Source: Actinomyces sp. oral taxon 414 (GTDB lineage: Bacteria > Actinomycetota > Actinomycetes > Actinomycetales > Actinomycetaceae). Taken from it: 64,000 nt of DNA. Of this stretch, positions 1 through 8,664 are shown one piece after another. The stretch spans positions 3,286,001 to 3,350,000 of the forward strand of contig NZ_CP012590.1 of the NCBI RefSeq assembly GCF_001278845.1, written 5' to 3'. The notes under the pieces were generated by a model. The model had not been told where the DNA came from and made no database searches. It saw nothing but the letters and a program-made list of their open reading frames with translations. Each line of letters begins with the position of its first letter. The stretch's first letter is position 1. The translations under genes were made by a program, and so were the position numbers.

Positions 1-1
1 C

Positions 2-406
2 ACCGCCAAGGGACGGACCGTCCAGGCCACCGATCTCCAGGTCGGCGACTGCTACAACGAGCCGGACCCCGCGAGCACCACCACCAACGACGACGGCAAG
101 CGCCAGGTCGGCAGCGTCGAGGTCGTCGACTGCGAGGTCCCCCACCAGCACGAGGTCTACAACAACTACAAGATCACCCTGTCGACCTTCCCGGACTCGA
201 GCACCATGCAGTCGCAGATCCAGACGGCCTGCTACAGCTCCTTCGAGGACTACGTGGGGAAGTCCTACGATGAGAGCCAGTACGAGGCGTCCACCCTGAC
301 CCCGACCGAAAACTCCTGGGCCCAGGGCGACCGCACCATCACCTGCACTCTCGTGACCAAGGACAACTCCCTGATCACCGGCTCCCTCAAGGGCGCAGCC
401 AAGTAA
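2..406 (+). CDS. Septum formation family protein, C-terminal part
   Basis: The gene enters from the left edge, so its start and any membrane anchor are outside the window. The visible 134 residues contain an LQVGDCYNEP segment followed by VEVVDCEVPHQHEVYN, the paired-Cys pattern of the actinobacterial septum-formation domain (PF13845-type). The second half, with TACYSSFEDYVG and ITCTLVTKDNSLITGSLKG, is the usual end of that domain. Proteins of this family are mostly exported or membrane-anchored and their exact role is poorly defined. The gene converges with the large activase-like gene on the other strand. Family assignment is by motif only. Confidence 0.75.
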   Translation, partial: TAKGRTVQATDLQVGDCYNEPDPASTTTNDDGKRQVGSVEVVDCEVPHQHEVYNNYKITLSTFPDSSTMQSQIQTACYSSFEDYVGKSYDESQYEASTLTPTENSWAQGDRTITCTLVTKDNSLITGSLKGAAK

Positions 407-548
407 CCACGGCCAAGTAATCGCGGCCGAGCAACCGCCGCCGCGAACGGACGACGGCACCGACCGGCGCACGCATCAACGGCGCGGCACCCCCACCGGG
501 GCGCCGCGCCGTCGGCGCGTCGGGCGCAGGGCCGGAGCCGGCCGCCCC

Positions 549-3500
549 TCACAGGCGCGCCGGCTCGGCCCCCTGGGCGACGGGCTCCGGCGGGCGGCCC
601 ACGGCGCTGACCGCGTCCCGGGCGGCCTCGTCCTGCTGGCTCATGAAGGCCGTGGAGATCATGAGCTTGAGGCGGTTGAGCTGGTTGACCTCGCTGGCGC
701 CCGGGTCGTAGTCGATGCCGACGATATTGGCCTGCGGGTAGCGGCGCCGGATCTCGCGGAACATGCCCTTGCCCACCACGTGGTTGGGCAGGCATCCGAA
801 GGGCTGGCAGCACACGATGTTGGGGGCGCCGTGCTCGATGAGCTCGACCATCTCGGCCGCGAGCAGCCACCCCTCGCCCGCCTGGTTGCCCAGGCTGAGG
901 ATCTGCGAGGCCTTCTGCATCATGACGGCGGTGGAGGACTCGACGTCGAAGGTGCCGCCGCAGGCCGCGAGCGCGGCCCGGGCCGGGGCCTGCATCTGCT
1001 CCAGGAACCACACGGCGGCCTTCTTCTTGGCCACGGTGTCCTTCCCAATGCCGTAGGTGTCGGCCTCCCACTGGGCGGTGGCCGGGCCGTTGAGGAAGAA
1101 GGCGAGCAGCCCGGGGACGACGGCCTCGCAGCCCTCGGCCTCGATCTGGTCGACGACGTGGTTGTTGGCGTCGGGCTGGAATTTGACCAGGATCTCGCCG
1201 ACGACGCCCACGCGCGGCTTGCGGGGGATGTCGCGCCTGGGCAGGGCGTCGAATTCGCTCACCATCTCGCGCAGCAGGCGCCGGTAGCCGAGCCGCCCGC
1301 CCCAGGTGGGGCAGCGGCCCTTGTGCTCGAAGTACTCGCCGATAATGGCGTTCCACCGCTGCGCCAGGCGGTTGGCGGCGCCCGGCCGCGTCTCGTAGGG
1401 GCGCACGCGCAGCAGGCAGGTGTTGAGGGTGTCGCCGATGACGATGCCCTGGATCATCTTGAGCCCGAGGGTCGGGGTGAGGCGGAAGCCGGGGTTGTCC
1501 TCCAGTCCCTGCAGCGAGATGGCCAGGACCGGCACCTGCGGGTAGCCGGCCTCGCGCAGGCCCTTGCGGAGCATGGCCGCGTAGTTGGTGGCGCGGCACA
1601 TGCCGCCGGTCTGGGAGATGGCCACGACGCAGCGGTCGGGGTCGTGGGAGCCGTCCTCGAAGGCGCCGATGAGCTGGCCGATGACCATAATGGCGGGGAA
1701 GCAGGCGTCGTTGTTGACGTAGCGCAGACCCACCTCCAGGTCCGCCCGGCTGGCCGATTCCAGCAGTTCGACCTTGTAGCCCAGGCGCCGCATGAGCGGT
1801 TCGAGGGGCCGGAAGTGGACCGGGCTCATCTGCGGCATGAGGATGGTGTGGGTGGCGCGCATCTCCTCGGTGAAGACCGGGGTGGTGGCGGCGGGCAGGG
1901 CGCGTGTCGACGGCGCGGGCCGCTCGGGCGCCGCCTCGGCCCCGGCGGCCTTGACCGGCGCTGCCCCGGCCGCCGTCGTATCGACCTCGGCGGTCTCGAC
2001 GACCCCGGCCGCGGCCTCGGCGGCCTCGGCGGTCTCGACGGTCTCGGCGGTCTCGGCGGCCTCGCGGCGGCGGCGCCGGGCCTGGGCGGCGGCGGCCAGG
2101 GAGCGCAGGCGGATGGTGGCGGCCCCGAGGTTGGAGACCTCGTCGATCTTGAGGGCGGTGTAGACCCGGTCGGCGCTCTCGAGGATCTCCTGGACCTGGT
2201 CGGCGGTCACGGCGTCCACGCCGCAGCCGAAGGAGGTGAGCTGGACGAGCTCCAGGTCAGGGTCCCTGGTGACGAGCTCGGCGGCCTGGTAGAGGCGCGA
2301 GTGGTAGGCCCACTGGTCGCGCACCCGCAGACCGGGGGCGACGCCGGCGGCGGCCACGGGGGTCTCCGGGCTGGGCAGGTCCTCGGCGCGCACGTCGGAC
2401 CAGTCGGCCGGGGCCTGCGGGTCCTCCTTCCCCCGGCCCAGGCCGCGGCGCAGGGCGGACACCGCGCGGCTCAGGGCGCCGCCGGACACCGCGCGGGCCA
2501 GGGCGGCGTCGTCGTCGGCCGTCTCGCCGGGCTCGGGCTCGGGCAGGATCGAGTCCTCGGACAGGACCGCCATGCCCAGGGTGTTGATGACGTCGGGCAC
2601 GCCGTGGTTGATCTCCGGGTCGATGTGGTAGGGCCGCCCGGCCAGCACAATGCCCCGGCGCCCGTGCTCGCGCATCCACTCCAGGGTGCGCCGGCCCTCG
2701 GCGCGCACGTCGGCCTTGAAGGCGGCGTCCTCGGCGAAGCCCGCGGCCACGGCCCGCCGCGCCTCGGGCAGGGTCACGTCCCAGTCGGCCAGGACCTCGA
2801 CGAGCCGTTCGGCCAGCTTGGCGGGGTCGGCGAGGTTGAGGAAGGGGGACAGCAGGCGCACGCCGCCCTCCTTCCCGTCCCCGCCGTCCCCGCCGTCGCG
2901 GATGGCCTCGACATTGGTGCGGATGACCTCGGGGTAGGTGGCCACGATGGGGCAGTTGAAGTGGTCGTCCGTCCCGGCCACCAAGTGGCGCTCGTAGAAG
3001 ACGCAGGGGAACCAGATCGTCTTAATGCCCTTGTTGATGAGGAATTGGATGTGCCCGTGGGAGAGCTTGGCGGGGTAGCAGACGTTCTCGCTGGGGATGG
3101 AATCCATGCCCGACTCGAACAGCTCGTGGTTGGAGCGCCCCGAGATGACGACCCGGAAGCCCAGTTGAGTGAGGATGGTGAACCACAGCGGGTAGTTCTC
3201 GTACATGCCCAGCACCCGGGGGATGCCGATCTCGCCGCGCGTGTCCTGCCCCTGGCGCAGGCGCCGGTAGGCGAAGGTGCGCCGGTACTTGTAGTCGTAG
3301 AGGTTGGGCATGTCCGACTTCTTGGCGCGCCGCTCCTGGGTGGCGCCGCGCTCGCAGCGGTTGCCCGAGACGTGGCGCTGGCCGTCGTTGAAGGTCGTGA
3401 TGGTGAGCTTGCAGTGGTTCTGGCACAGCTTGCACACGGCGGTCTCGGTGGTCAGGCTGAAGCGGGAGAGCTCGGCCAGGGTCATGAGGGTGCCGGGGAC

Positions 3501-5378
3501 GCCGTCGTAGTCCTGGTGGGCGGTCAGCGCCGCCCCGAAGCAGCCCATGAGGCCGGCGATGTCGGGGCGCACGACCTCACGCCCGGTCAGCAGCTCGAAG
3601 GCGCGCAGGACGGCGTCGTTGAGGAAGGTGCCGCCCTGGACGCTGATGCGCTCGCCCAGCTGGGAGGCGTCGCGCAGCTTAATGACCTTGTACAGGGCGT
3701 TGCGGACCACGGAGTAGGACAGGCCCGCGCTGATCTCCCCGGGGGTGGCCGCCTCCTTCTGGGCCTGCTTGACCGCGGAGTTCATGAACACGGTGCAGCG
3801 GCTGCCCAGGTCCACGGGGTGGGCGGCGTCCAGGGCGGCGGCGGCGAAGTCCTGCACGGAGCGGCCCATGGACTGGGCGAAGGTCTGCAGGAAGGAGCCG
3901 CAGCCGGCCGAGCAGGCCTCGTTGACGGAGATGGAGTCGATGGCCCCGCCCCGGATGCGCAGGTACTTCATGTCCTGGCCGCCGATGTCAATGACGCTGG
4001 TGACGCCGGGGTTGAGGTGGGCGGCGGCCCGGTAGTGCGCCATGGTCTCCACCACGCCCTCGTCGATGCGCAGTGCCGCCTTGACGATGCTCTCGCCGTA
4101 GCCGGTGACGCAGGAGCGCACAATGCGCACGTGCTCGGGCATCTCGATGTGGACGCGGCGCAGGATCTCGACGGCGGCGGTGACGGGGTCGCCCTCGTTG
4201 CCGGCGTAGTGCTCCCACACGATGCGGTCCTCGGGGTCGAGGACGACGGCCTTGATGGTGGTGGATCCGGCGTCGATCCCCAGGAAGCAGTCGACGACGG
4301 CGTCGGGGTCCTCCGGCGGGGCGGGCCAGCCCGTGCGGGGCACGGTGGCGCGGGCGTGGCGGGCGCGGAAGGCCTCCAGCTCGTCGTCGTCGGTGAACAG
4401 TGGCCGCATGCGGGAGGTGCGCATGGCGCTGGTGTCGCCGGTGCGCAGGCGCTGGGCGAGTTCGGCGAGCGTCGTCGGCTCGCCGCCGGACATGAGGGCG
4501 GCGCCGACGGCGACGTAGAGCTGGGCGTCGGGCGGGCAGATGAAGGCGTCGACCTGCTCGGCCAGGCTGCGCTCGAAGGCGGCCCGCAGCTCGGGCAGGA
4601 AGTGCAGCGGCCCGCCCAGGAACATGACGCGGCCGCGGATGGGGCGCCCGCAGGCCAGGCCGGCGATGGTCTGGGTGACGACGGCCTGGAGGACGGAGGC
4701 GGCCAGGTCCTCGCCGGCGGCCCCCTGGTTGATCAGCGGCTGAAGGTCGGACTTGGCGAAGACGCCGCAGCGCGAGGCGATGGGGTAGAGGGTCTGGTAG
4801 CGGGAGGCGAGCTCGTTCAGGCCGGGGGCGTCGGTATGGAGCAGCTGGGCCATCTGGTCGATGAAGGCGCCCGTACCGCCGGCGCAGGTGCCGTTCATGC
4901 GCTGCTCGGGGGTGGGGTGGAGGTAGGTGATCTTGGCGTCCTCGCCGCCGAGCTCGATAATGACGTCGGTCTCGGGGTTCTTGGCCTGGACGGTACGGGT
5001 CTCGGCGATGACCTCCTGCACGAAGGGCAGGGCCATGACCTGGGCCAGGGACAGTCCCGCCGAGCCGGTGACGGCGCCGACGACGCGGGCGCGGGGGACG
5101 CGCTGCGCGGCCTCCGCCAGGAGGCGGATCACCTCGCCGCGCACGTCCGCGTGGTGGCGGCGGTATTCGCAGTAGACGGGCTCGGGCACGGGCGCACCCG
5201 GGGCCGACTCGGGCAGCACGACGAGTTTGACGGTGGTGGAGCCGATGTCGAGGCCCAGGCGCAGGAGCGGGCCCTTCGCGGCGCCGTCGGAGGCCGGCGC
5301 GCCGGGGGCGGGCCGGCGGGCGGGGAAGCCGGGCATGCCCAGGGGCACGGCCGTCAAGGGCGGTCTGGTCATGGTCAT
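549..5378 (-). CDS. Giant 2-hydroxyacyl-CoA dehydratase activase-like protein (BadF/BcrA + DUF2229 fusion)
   Basis: A 1609-residue protein fusing two ASKHA-fold BadF/BadG/BcrA/BcrD ATPase domains with the DUF2229/COG3580-3581 regions. The first ATPase carries DIGSTT near residue 44 and the Fe-S-type TCAGGTGAF and RCGVFAKSD segments. The second carries DAGSTT near 369, EACSAGCGSF near 488 and RCTVFMNS. DUF2229 follows at about 710-930 (ENVCYPAKLSHGH), then a low-complexity Ala/Glu/Thr linker at about 1090-1165, then a C-terminal part with NNDACFPA. Known relatives use ATP to reduce 2-hydroxyacyl-CoA dehydratases; the large fused forms have no settled substrate. No dehydratase subunit lies nearby. 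A GGGAGGGGG stretch lies about 6 to 8 bases before the ATG. Divergent from the TetR gene, which may control it. Confidence 0.85.
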   Translation of the reverse strand: MTMTRPPLTAVPLGMPGFPARRPAPGAPASDGAAKGPLLRLGLDIGSTTVKLVVLPESAPGAPVPEPVYCEYRRHHADVRGEVIRLLAEAAQRVPRARVVGAVTGSAGLSLAQVMALPFVQEVIAETRTVQAKNPETDVIIELGGEDAKITYLHPTPEQRMNGTCAGGTGAFIDQMAQLLHTDAPGLNELASRYQTLYPIASRCGVFAKSDLQPLINQGAAGEDLAASVLQAVVTQTIAGLACGRPIRGRVMFLGGPLHFLPELRAAFERSLAEQVDAFICPPDAQLYVAVGAALMSGGEPTTLAELAQRLRTGDTSAMRTSRMRPLFTDDDELEAFRARHARATVPRTGWPAPPEDPDAVVDCFLGIDAGSTTIKAVVLDPEDRIVWEHYAGNEGDPVTAAVEILRRVHIEMPEHVRIVRSCVTGYGESIVKAALRIDEGVVETMAHYRAAAHLNPGVTSVIDIGGQDMKYLRIRGGAIDSISVNEACSAGCGSFLQTFAQSMGRSVQDFAAAALDAAHPVDLGSRCTVFMNSAVKQAQKEAATPGEISAGLSYSVVRNALYKVIKLRDASQLGERISVQGGTFLNDAVLRAFELLTGREVVRPDIAGLMGCFGAALTAHQDYDGVPGTLMTLAELSRFSLTTETAVCKLCQNHCKLTITTFNDGQRHVSGNRCERGATQERRAKKSDMPNLYDYKYRRTFAYRRLRQGQDTRGEIGIPRVLGMYENYPLWFTILTQLGFRVVISGRSNHELFESGMDSIPSENVCYPAKLSHGHIQFLINKGIKTIWFPCVFYERHLVAGTDDHFNCPIVATYPEVIRTNVEAIRDGGDGGDGKEGGVRLLSPFLNLADPAKLAERLVEVLADWDVTLPEARRAVAAGFAEDAAFKADVRAEGRRTLEWMREHGRRGIVLAGRPYHIDPEINHGVPDVINTLGMAVLSEDSILPEPEPGETADDDAALARAVSGGALSRAVSALRRGLGRGKEDPQAPADWSDVRAEDLPSPETPVAAAGVAPGLRVRDQWAYHSRLYQAAELVTRDPDLELVQLTSFGCGVDAVTADQVQEILESADRVYTALKIDEVSNLGAATIRLRSLAAAAQARRRRREAAETAETVETAEAAEAAAGVVETAEVDTTAAGAAPVKAAGAEAAPERPAPSTRALPAATTPVFTEEMRATHTILMPQMSPVHFRPLEPLMRRLGYKVELLESASRADLEVGLRYVNNDACFPAIMVIGQLIGAFEDGSHDPDRCVVAISQTGGMCRATNYAAMLRKGLREAGYPQVPVLAISLQGLEDNPGFRLTPTLGLKMIQGIVIGDTLNTCLLRVRPYETRPGAANRLAQRWNAIIGEYFEHKGRCPTWGGRLGYRRLLREMVSEFDALPRRDIPRKPRVGVVGEILVKFQPDANNHVVDQIEAEGCEAVVPGLLAFFLNGPATAQWEADTYGIGKDTVAKKKAAVWFLEQMQAPARAALAACGGTFDVESSTAVMMQKASQILSLGNQAGEGWLLAAEMVELIEHGAPNIVCCQPFGCLPNHVVGKGMFREIRRRYPQANIVGIDYDPGASEVNQLNRLKLMISTAFMSQQDEAARDAVSAVGRPPEPVAQGAEPARL

Positions 5379-5456
5379 GGTGGCTCCCCCTCCCGGCCCC
5401 GTTCAGGGCTGCGATCCGGAATCGGGGCCGACGCTACTGAGGGCGCGACGTCGATC

Positions 5457-5469
5457 TCAACGATGTTGA
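5457..5469. promoter_or_regulatory. Possible TetR operator in the divergent promoter region
   Basis: The 352-bp gap between the activase-like gene and the TetR gene contains the inverted repeat TCAACGATGTTGA. The half-site GTTGAAATA here recurs as GTTGAATAT near 5574. Divergent placement and symmetry suggest an operator for the adjacent TetR protein. The arms are short, so this is tentative. Nothing else was recognised in the gap. Confidence 0.3.
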
Positions 5470-5730
5470 AATACCGGCCGGTCCGGGATCGGAGCCCGGG
5501 TCGGCCGGGCCCGCGATTCCAGGAGAAGGCTCGTGCGGGGCCGACGCCGGGCGGGGGCGCCGACTCCACGGCGTTGAATATGGAACCCATAGCCTTTCGT
5601 AATACTGGGTGTCCGGGCAGACCCCGGCACCCGCCCGCGCCCCCGCGCCCGCCGCGTCCTCGCGCCGCGGACCGGGACCGCCGGGGCGCCGCCGCGGCGC
5701 GCGTACGCGCAGGCACCCTACCCTCGACGC

Positions 5731-6459
5731 ATGCGCGGCGCAGTCGAGGGGGAAGCGGCCACGACGGCCGCGCCAGCCGCGCCGGCCGCGGCGGCAGCGG
5801 CGTCGGCCGCCCCCCGATCTGCGGCCGCCCGGCCAGCGCGACGACGAGGGCCGCGCGGAGGCGCCGGCCGCGGCGAGTCCTCCACGCGCGATGCGATCCT
5901 CGACGCCGCGCGCGCCTCCTTCCTCTCCCGGGGCTTCGCGGCCACGACGATCCGCGGCGTGGCCCGCACCGCGGGGGTGGACCCGGCACTCGTCTCCTAC
6001 TACTTCGGCTCCAAGGGCGACCTGTTCGGCGCCGCCATGAATATGCGCATCCGCGCCGCCGAGGAGATCGCCGCGGTGCTGGACGGCGACCTGCGCAGCG
6101 CGGGCCCACGCCTGGTCCGCCTGGCCATGACCGCCTGGGACGACACCCGCGACGGGGCCGTCTTCCGCGCCCTGCTGCGCTGGGTCGCCACCGACGACGG
6201 CGCCCCCGAGGCGGTGCAGGCCTACGCCACCCAGGAGATCGCCGCACCGGTGGCCGCCGCCCTCGAGCAGGCCGGGGTGCCCGGGCCCGGCGCCCGCGAG
6301 CGCGCCACCCTGGCCGGCAGCCAGCTCGTCGGCCTGGCCATGATCCGCTACGTCTTCAGGCTCGAGCCCCTGGCCGGGGCGAGCGTCGACCACCTCGTGG
6401 ACGTCGTCGGGCCGACGATCCAGCACTACCTCACCGGACCCCTGCCCGCACATCGCTGA
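5731..6459 (+). CDS. TetR/AcrR family transcriptional regulator
   Basis: 242 residues. An Ala/Arg-rich, probably disordered N-terminus of about 50 residues precedes a TetR DNA-binding domain (about 51-97: RDAILDAARASFLSRGF, then TIRGVARTAGV and VSYYFGSKGDLF). The remainder is a helical ligand/dimer domain ending in a TetR_C-like segment. It lies divergently from the large activase-like gene, the usual arrangement for a local repressor. The ligand cannot be read from sequence. The ATG could be preceded by other starts, but the HTH is unaffected. Confidence 0.9.
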   Translation: MRGAVEGEAATTAAPAAPAAAAAASAAPRSAAARPARRRGPRGGAGRGESSTRDAILDAARASFLSRGFAATTIRGVARTAGVDPALVSYYFGSKGDLFGAAMNMRIRAAEEIAAVLDGDLRSAGPRLVRLAMTAWDDTRDGAVFRALLRWVATDDGAPEAVQAYATQEIAAPVAAALEQAGVPGPGARERATLAGSQLVGLAMIRYVFRLEPLAGASVDHLVDVVGPTIQHYLTGPLPAHR

Positions 6460-6547
6460 AAGCGGCGCCCCGCGCGCCCGCGCGGCTCCTGCGGGTCCGC
6501 GCCCGCGCATCGCTGAAAGCGGGCCGCCGGACCGATACGATGAGCGG

Positions 6548-6916
6548 GTGATCTTCAAGGCCGTGCGCGACAGTGCCCCGTACCCCGACCACGGGGTGAC
6601 GCGGCAACGGGATTGGTCGACCATTGCACCGCGCCAGATCCGCCTGGACCAGCTGACCACGACGCGCTCCACCCTGGACCTGCGCAACCTCCTCGACGAC
6701 GACTCGACCTTCTTCGGCGACCTGTTCGCCCACGTGGTGTCCTACCGGGGGGAGCTCTACCTGGAGACGGGCCTGCACCGGGCGCTGCGCGCGGCGCTGC
6801 AGGGGCGCACCTTCATCCACGCGCGGGTCCTGGAGCTCGGCGACTCCGGCGTCGCCCTCCTCGCCCCCCTGCCCCCCGAAACCGGCGGAAACAGCCCGCG
6901 AAACCGGCGGAACTGA
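6548..6916 (+). CDS. Conserved small actinobacterial protein, ParB/sulfiredoxin-like motif
   Basis: 122 residues from a GTG start 88 bp after the TetR gene. The body (APYPDHGVTRQRDWSTI, PRQIRLDQL, DDSTFFGDLFAHVV, GELYLETGLHRALRAAL) resembles a small protein common in Actinomycetota. The (D/E)GLHR...RAAL segment recalls the DGHHR motif of ParB/Srx-fold proteins. That link is an inference and the function is unknown. The last 13 residues (ETGGNSPRNRRN) are encoded by the 22-bp repeat array, and the TGA stop also lies in a repeat unit. The native C-terminus therefore probably ended near LLAPLPP. Confidence 0.7.
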   Translation: MIFKAVRDSAPYPDHGVTRQRDWSTIAPRQIRLDQLTTTRSTLDLRNLLDDDSTFFGDLFAHVVSYRGELYLETGLHRALRAALQGRTFIHARVLELGDSGVALLAPLPPETGGNSPRNRRN

Positions 6917-6988
6917 CACGCGAGACCGGCGGAACTGACACGAGACCGGCGGAAACGACACGCGAAACCGGCGGAAAACGCACATTGT
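6877..6988 (+). repeat. 22-bp repeat array, five units, at a gene 3' end
   Basis: Five head-to-tail units starting at 6878, 6900, 6922, 6942 and 6964, each beginning GA(A/G)ACCGGCGGAA. Units are 22 bp apart from one of 20 bp. The last unit runs into AAACGCACATT. The array overlaps the 3' end of the preceding + strand gene and lies between convergent genes. Four further arrays of the same unit occur in the window, all in the orientation of the gene upstream. Confidence 0.9.
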
Positions 6989-7072
6989 GCGAATAGCCCG
7001 GCCCCAGCGCCCGCCCCCGGGCGGGCGGCGCGGACGACGGCGGACCGGCGCCCCGCCGCGCGGTCCCGGCCC

Positions 7073-7939
7073 TCAGCCGGCGAAGGCCAGCGGCTCCAGC
7101 CCCTTCACGCCCACCTCGGCCAGGTACACGCTGCCCGAGGCCGGCTCGACGTCGTCGGGCAGGTTCTCCCGGGACGTCGTGATGTAGAGCCGGTCCAGGT
7201 CCTCCCCGCCGAAGGTGCAGGCGGTCACCTTGTTCACCGGCAGCTCCACGACCTCGCTCAGCCGCCCCTCGGCGTCGTAGCGCCTGACCGCGCTGCCGCG
7301 GTGCAGGGCCACCCACACCCCGCCCTCGGCGTCGACGCACAGGCCGTCGGGCTTGCCGGCCCACTCCTCGATTTCGACGAAGGGCCGCGGGTTCACCAGC
7401 CCCGCCCGCGCGTCGTAGTCGAAGACGGTCACCGTGCGCGTGGGGGTGTCCGTCCAATAGCCGAGCGCGCCGTCCGGGCTGAAGCCCAGGCCGTTGGCGG
7501 TGGTCGCCCCGCCCCAGGCGCGCACCGGCCTGGTCCCCGGCCCGTCCCAGCGGTACACGCTCGCCGCGCCGACGGTCCTGCGGTAGGACATGGTGCCGAT
7601 CCAGAAGCGGCCGTCGGGGTCGCAGCCGCCCTCGTTCGTGCGCATGGAGAGGTCGTCGTAGAGGCGCACGACCTCCTTCAGGTCGCTCAGGTCCTCGGCC
7701 CGCCCCAGCGCCAGACCGCGCTCGGTGGCGACGATCGCGCCGCCGCCCGCGCGGGGCCGGATCACCGAGGCGACCGGCGAGGGCACTGGCAGACGGCGGT
7801 AGCCGCGCTTGCCGCCCTCGTCGAGCTCGATGACGGAGCCGGCGAGCATGTCCACGAAGCGCAGTCGCCCCGTGGCCGGCCACCAGCAGGGGCCCTCGCC
7901 GTGGTGGGAGATCGTGTCTGTGATGCGCTGCGCCTTCAT
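7073..7939 (-). CDS. SMP-30/gluconolactonase/LRE family protein
   Basis: 288 residues, the normal length for this six-bladed beta-propeller family. Metal and catalytic landmarks are visible: HGEGPCWWP with the metal-ligand Glu at 15, RTNEGGCDPDGRFWIGTM, TANGLGFSPDG and KPDGLCVDAEGGVWVA with the expected catalytic Asp. Members hydrolyse sugar lactones or related esters using a divalent metal. The specific substrate is not readable here. It is monocistronic in appearance and converges on the small gene to its left. Confidence 0.9.
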   Translation of the reverse strand: MKAQRITDTISHHGEGPCWWPATGRLRFVDMLAGSVIELDEGGKRGYRRLPVPSPVASVIRPRAGGGAIVATERGLALGRAEDLSDLKEVVRLYDDLSMRTNEGGCDPDGRFWIGTMSYRRTVGAASVYRWDGPGTRPVRAWGGATTANGLGFSPDGALGYWTDTPTRTVTVFDYDARAGLVNPRPFVEIEEWAGKPDGLCVDAEGGVWVALHRGSAVRRYDAEGRLSEVVELPVNKVTACTFGGEDLDRLYITTSRENLPDDVEPASGSVYLAEVGVKGLEPLAFAG

Positions 7940-8088
7940 GGGGCAACCCTACGGCCCGACGGCGCCGCGGTCACCACCGGATTCGCAGGGCGGGCCCGGT
8001 CGCCCGCCCGCGTTGCCCGCCCGACCCGTGCCGCCGGTGCCGCGCCGCCGGTGCCGCCGGTACCGCCCGATGCGCGACTCCGCGCATA

Positions 8089-8620
8089 GAAGGTTATTCT
8101 GGGGCGTCCGAGTGGGACTGGTGGGGCTCCTGGGGCGACCCGGGGCGGGGTCGTGTCCAAATCTGCCACAAAGGCGCCCCGGGCCGGGATAGGTCGCGGA
8201 GGAAACCGCGGAATATCAACGATTCTTCTTGCGCGCCCCGACTCGATCCGGGCCTTTGTGGCAGATTTGGACACGGACCGGGTCCGGACCGGGTCCGACT
8301 GGTCCCACGCGACCCGCGCACCCCATCTGTCTCAGGTTCCGCTTCTCGCCGCCCCTCCCGGAGCCGAACATGGCGCCCCGGGAGGATCGTTCCGGGGCGC
8401 ACCCGACTGCGAGGCCGTCAGAACCGCGCAATCATGCGGAAACCGACGGACACACCCGGGGCGGGGGCCCGAACGATCCTCCCAGGGCGCCAGAATCGGG
8501 TCCGGGCCCTGGGCCCCGCTCGCCCCCGACCCCGCCGCGGAGCGCCCGTGCAACAGATTCGGACACACCCCGCCCCACAAGCCCCATACACCCCACTCAG
8601 ACACACCCAGAATAACCTTC
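8089..8620. mobile_element. MITE-like non-coding element, copy A (532 bp)
   Basis: Bounded by a perfect 15-bp terminal inverted repeat, GAAGGTTATTCTGGG at 8089-8103 and its complement at 8606-8620. The trinucleotide ATA on each side could be a short target duplication. Inside, a perfect 23-bp inverted repeat (8153-8175 with 8252-8274) starts GTGTCCAAATCTGCC. A 21-bp inverted repeat with one mismatch (8372-8392 with 8471-8491) starts GGCGCCCCGGGAGG. No transposase is present. A second copy lies inverted about 22 kb away. An open frame runs through but tracks the repeat and is probably not coding. Confidence 0.85.
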
Positions 8621-8664
8621 ATAGTCCCCTCATACTTACAGACCATATTCAACAGAATTAAGCA

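Noticed and set aside
780..6551. Very long plus-strand open frame opposite the activase-like gene
   Set aside because: Its translation is Gly/Ala/Arg/Val/Leu-rich with no domain; it is the antisense shadow of a GC-rich gene with clear domains.
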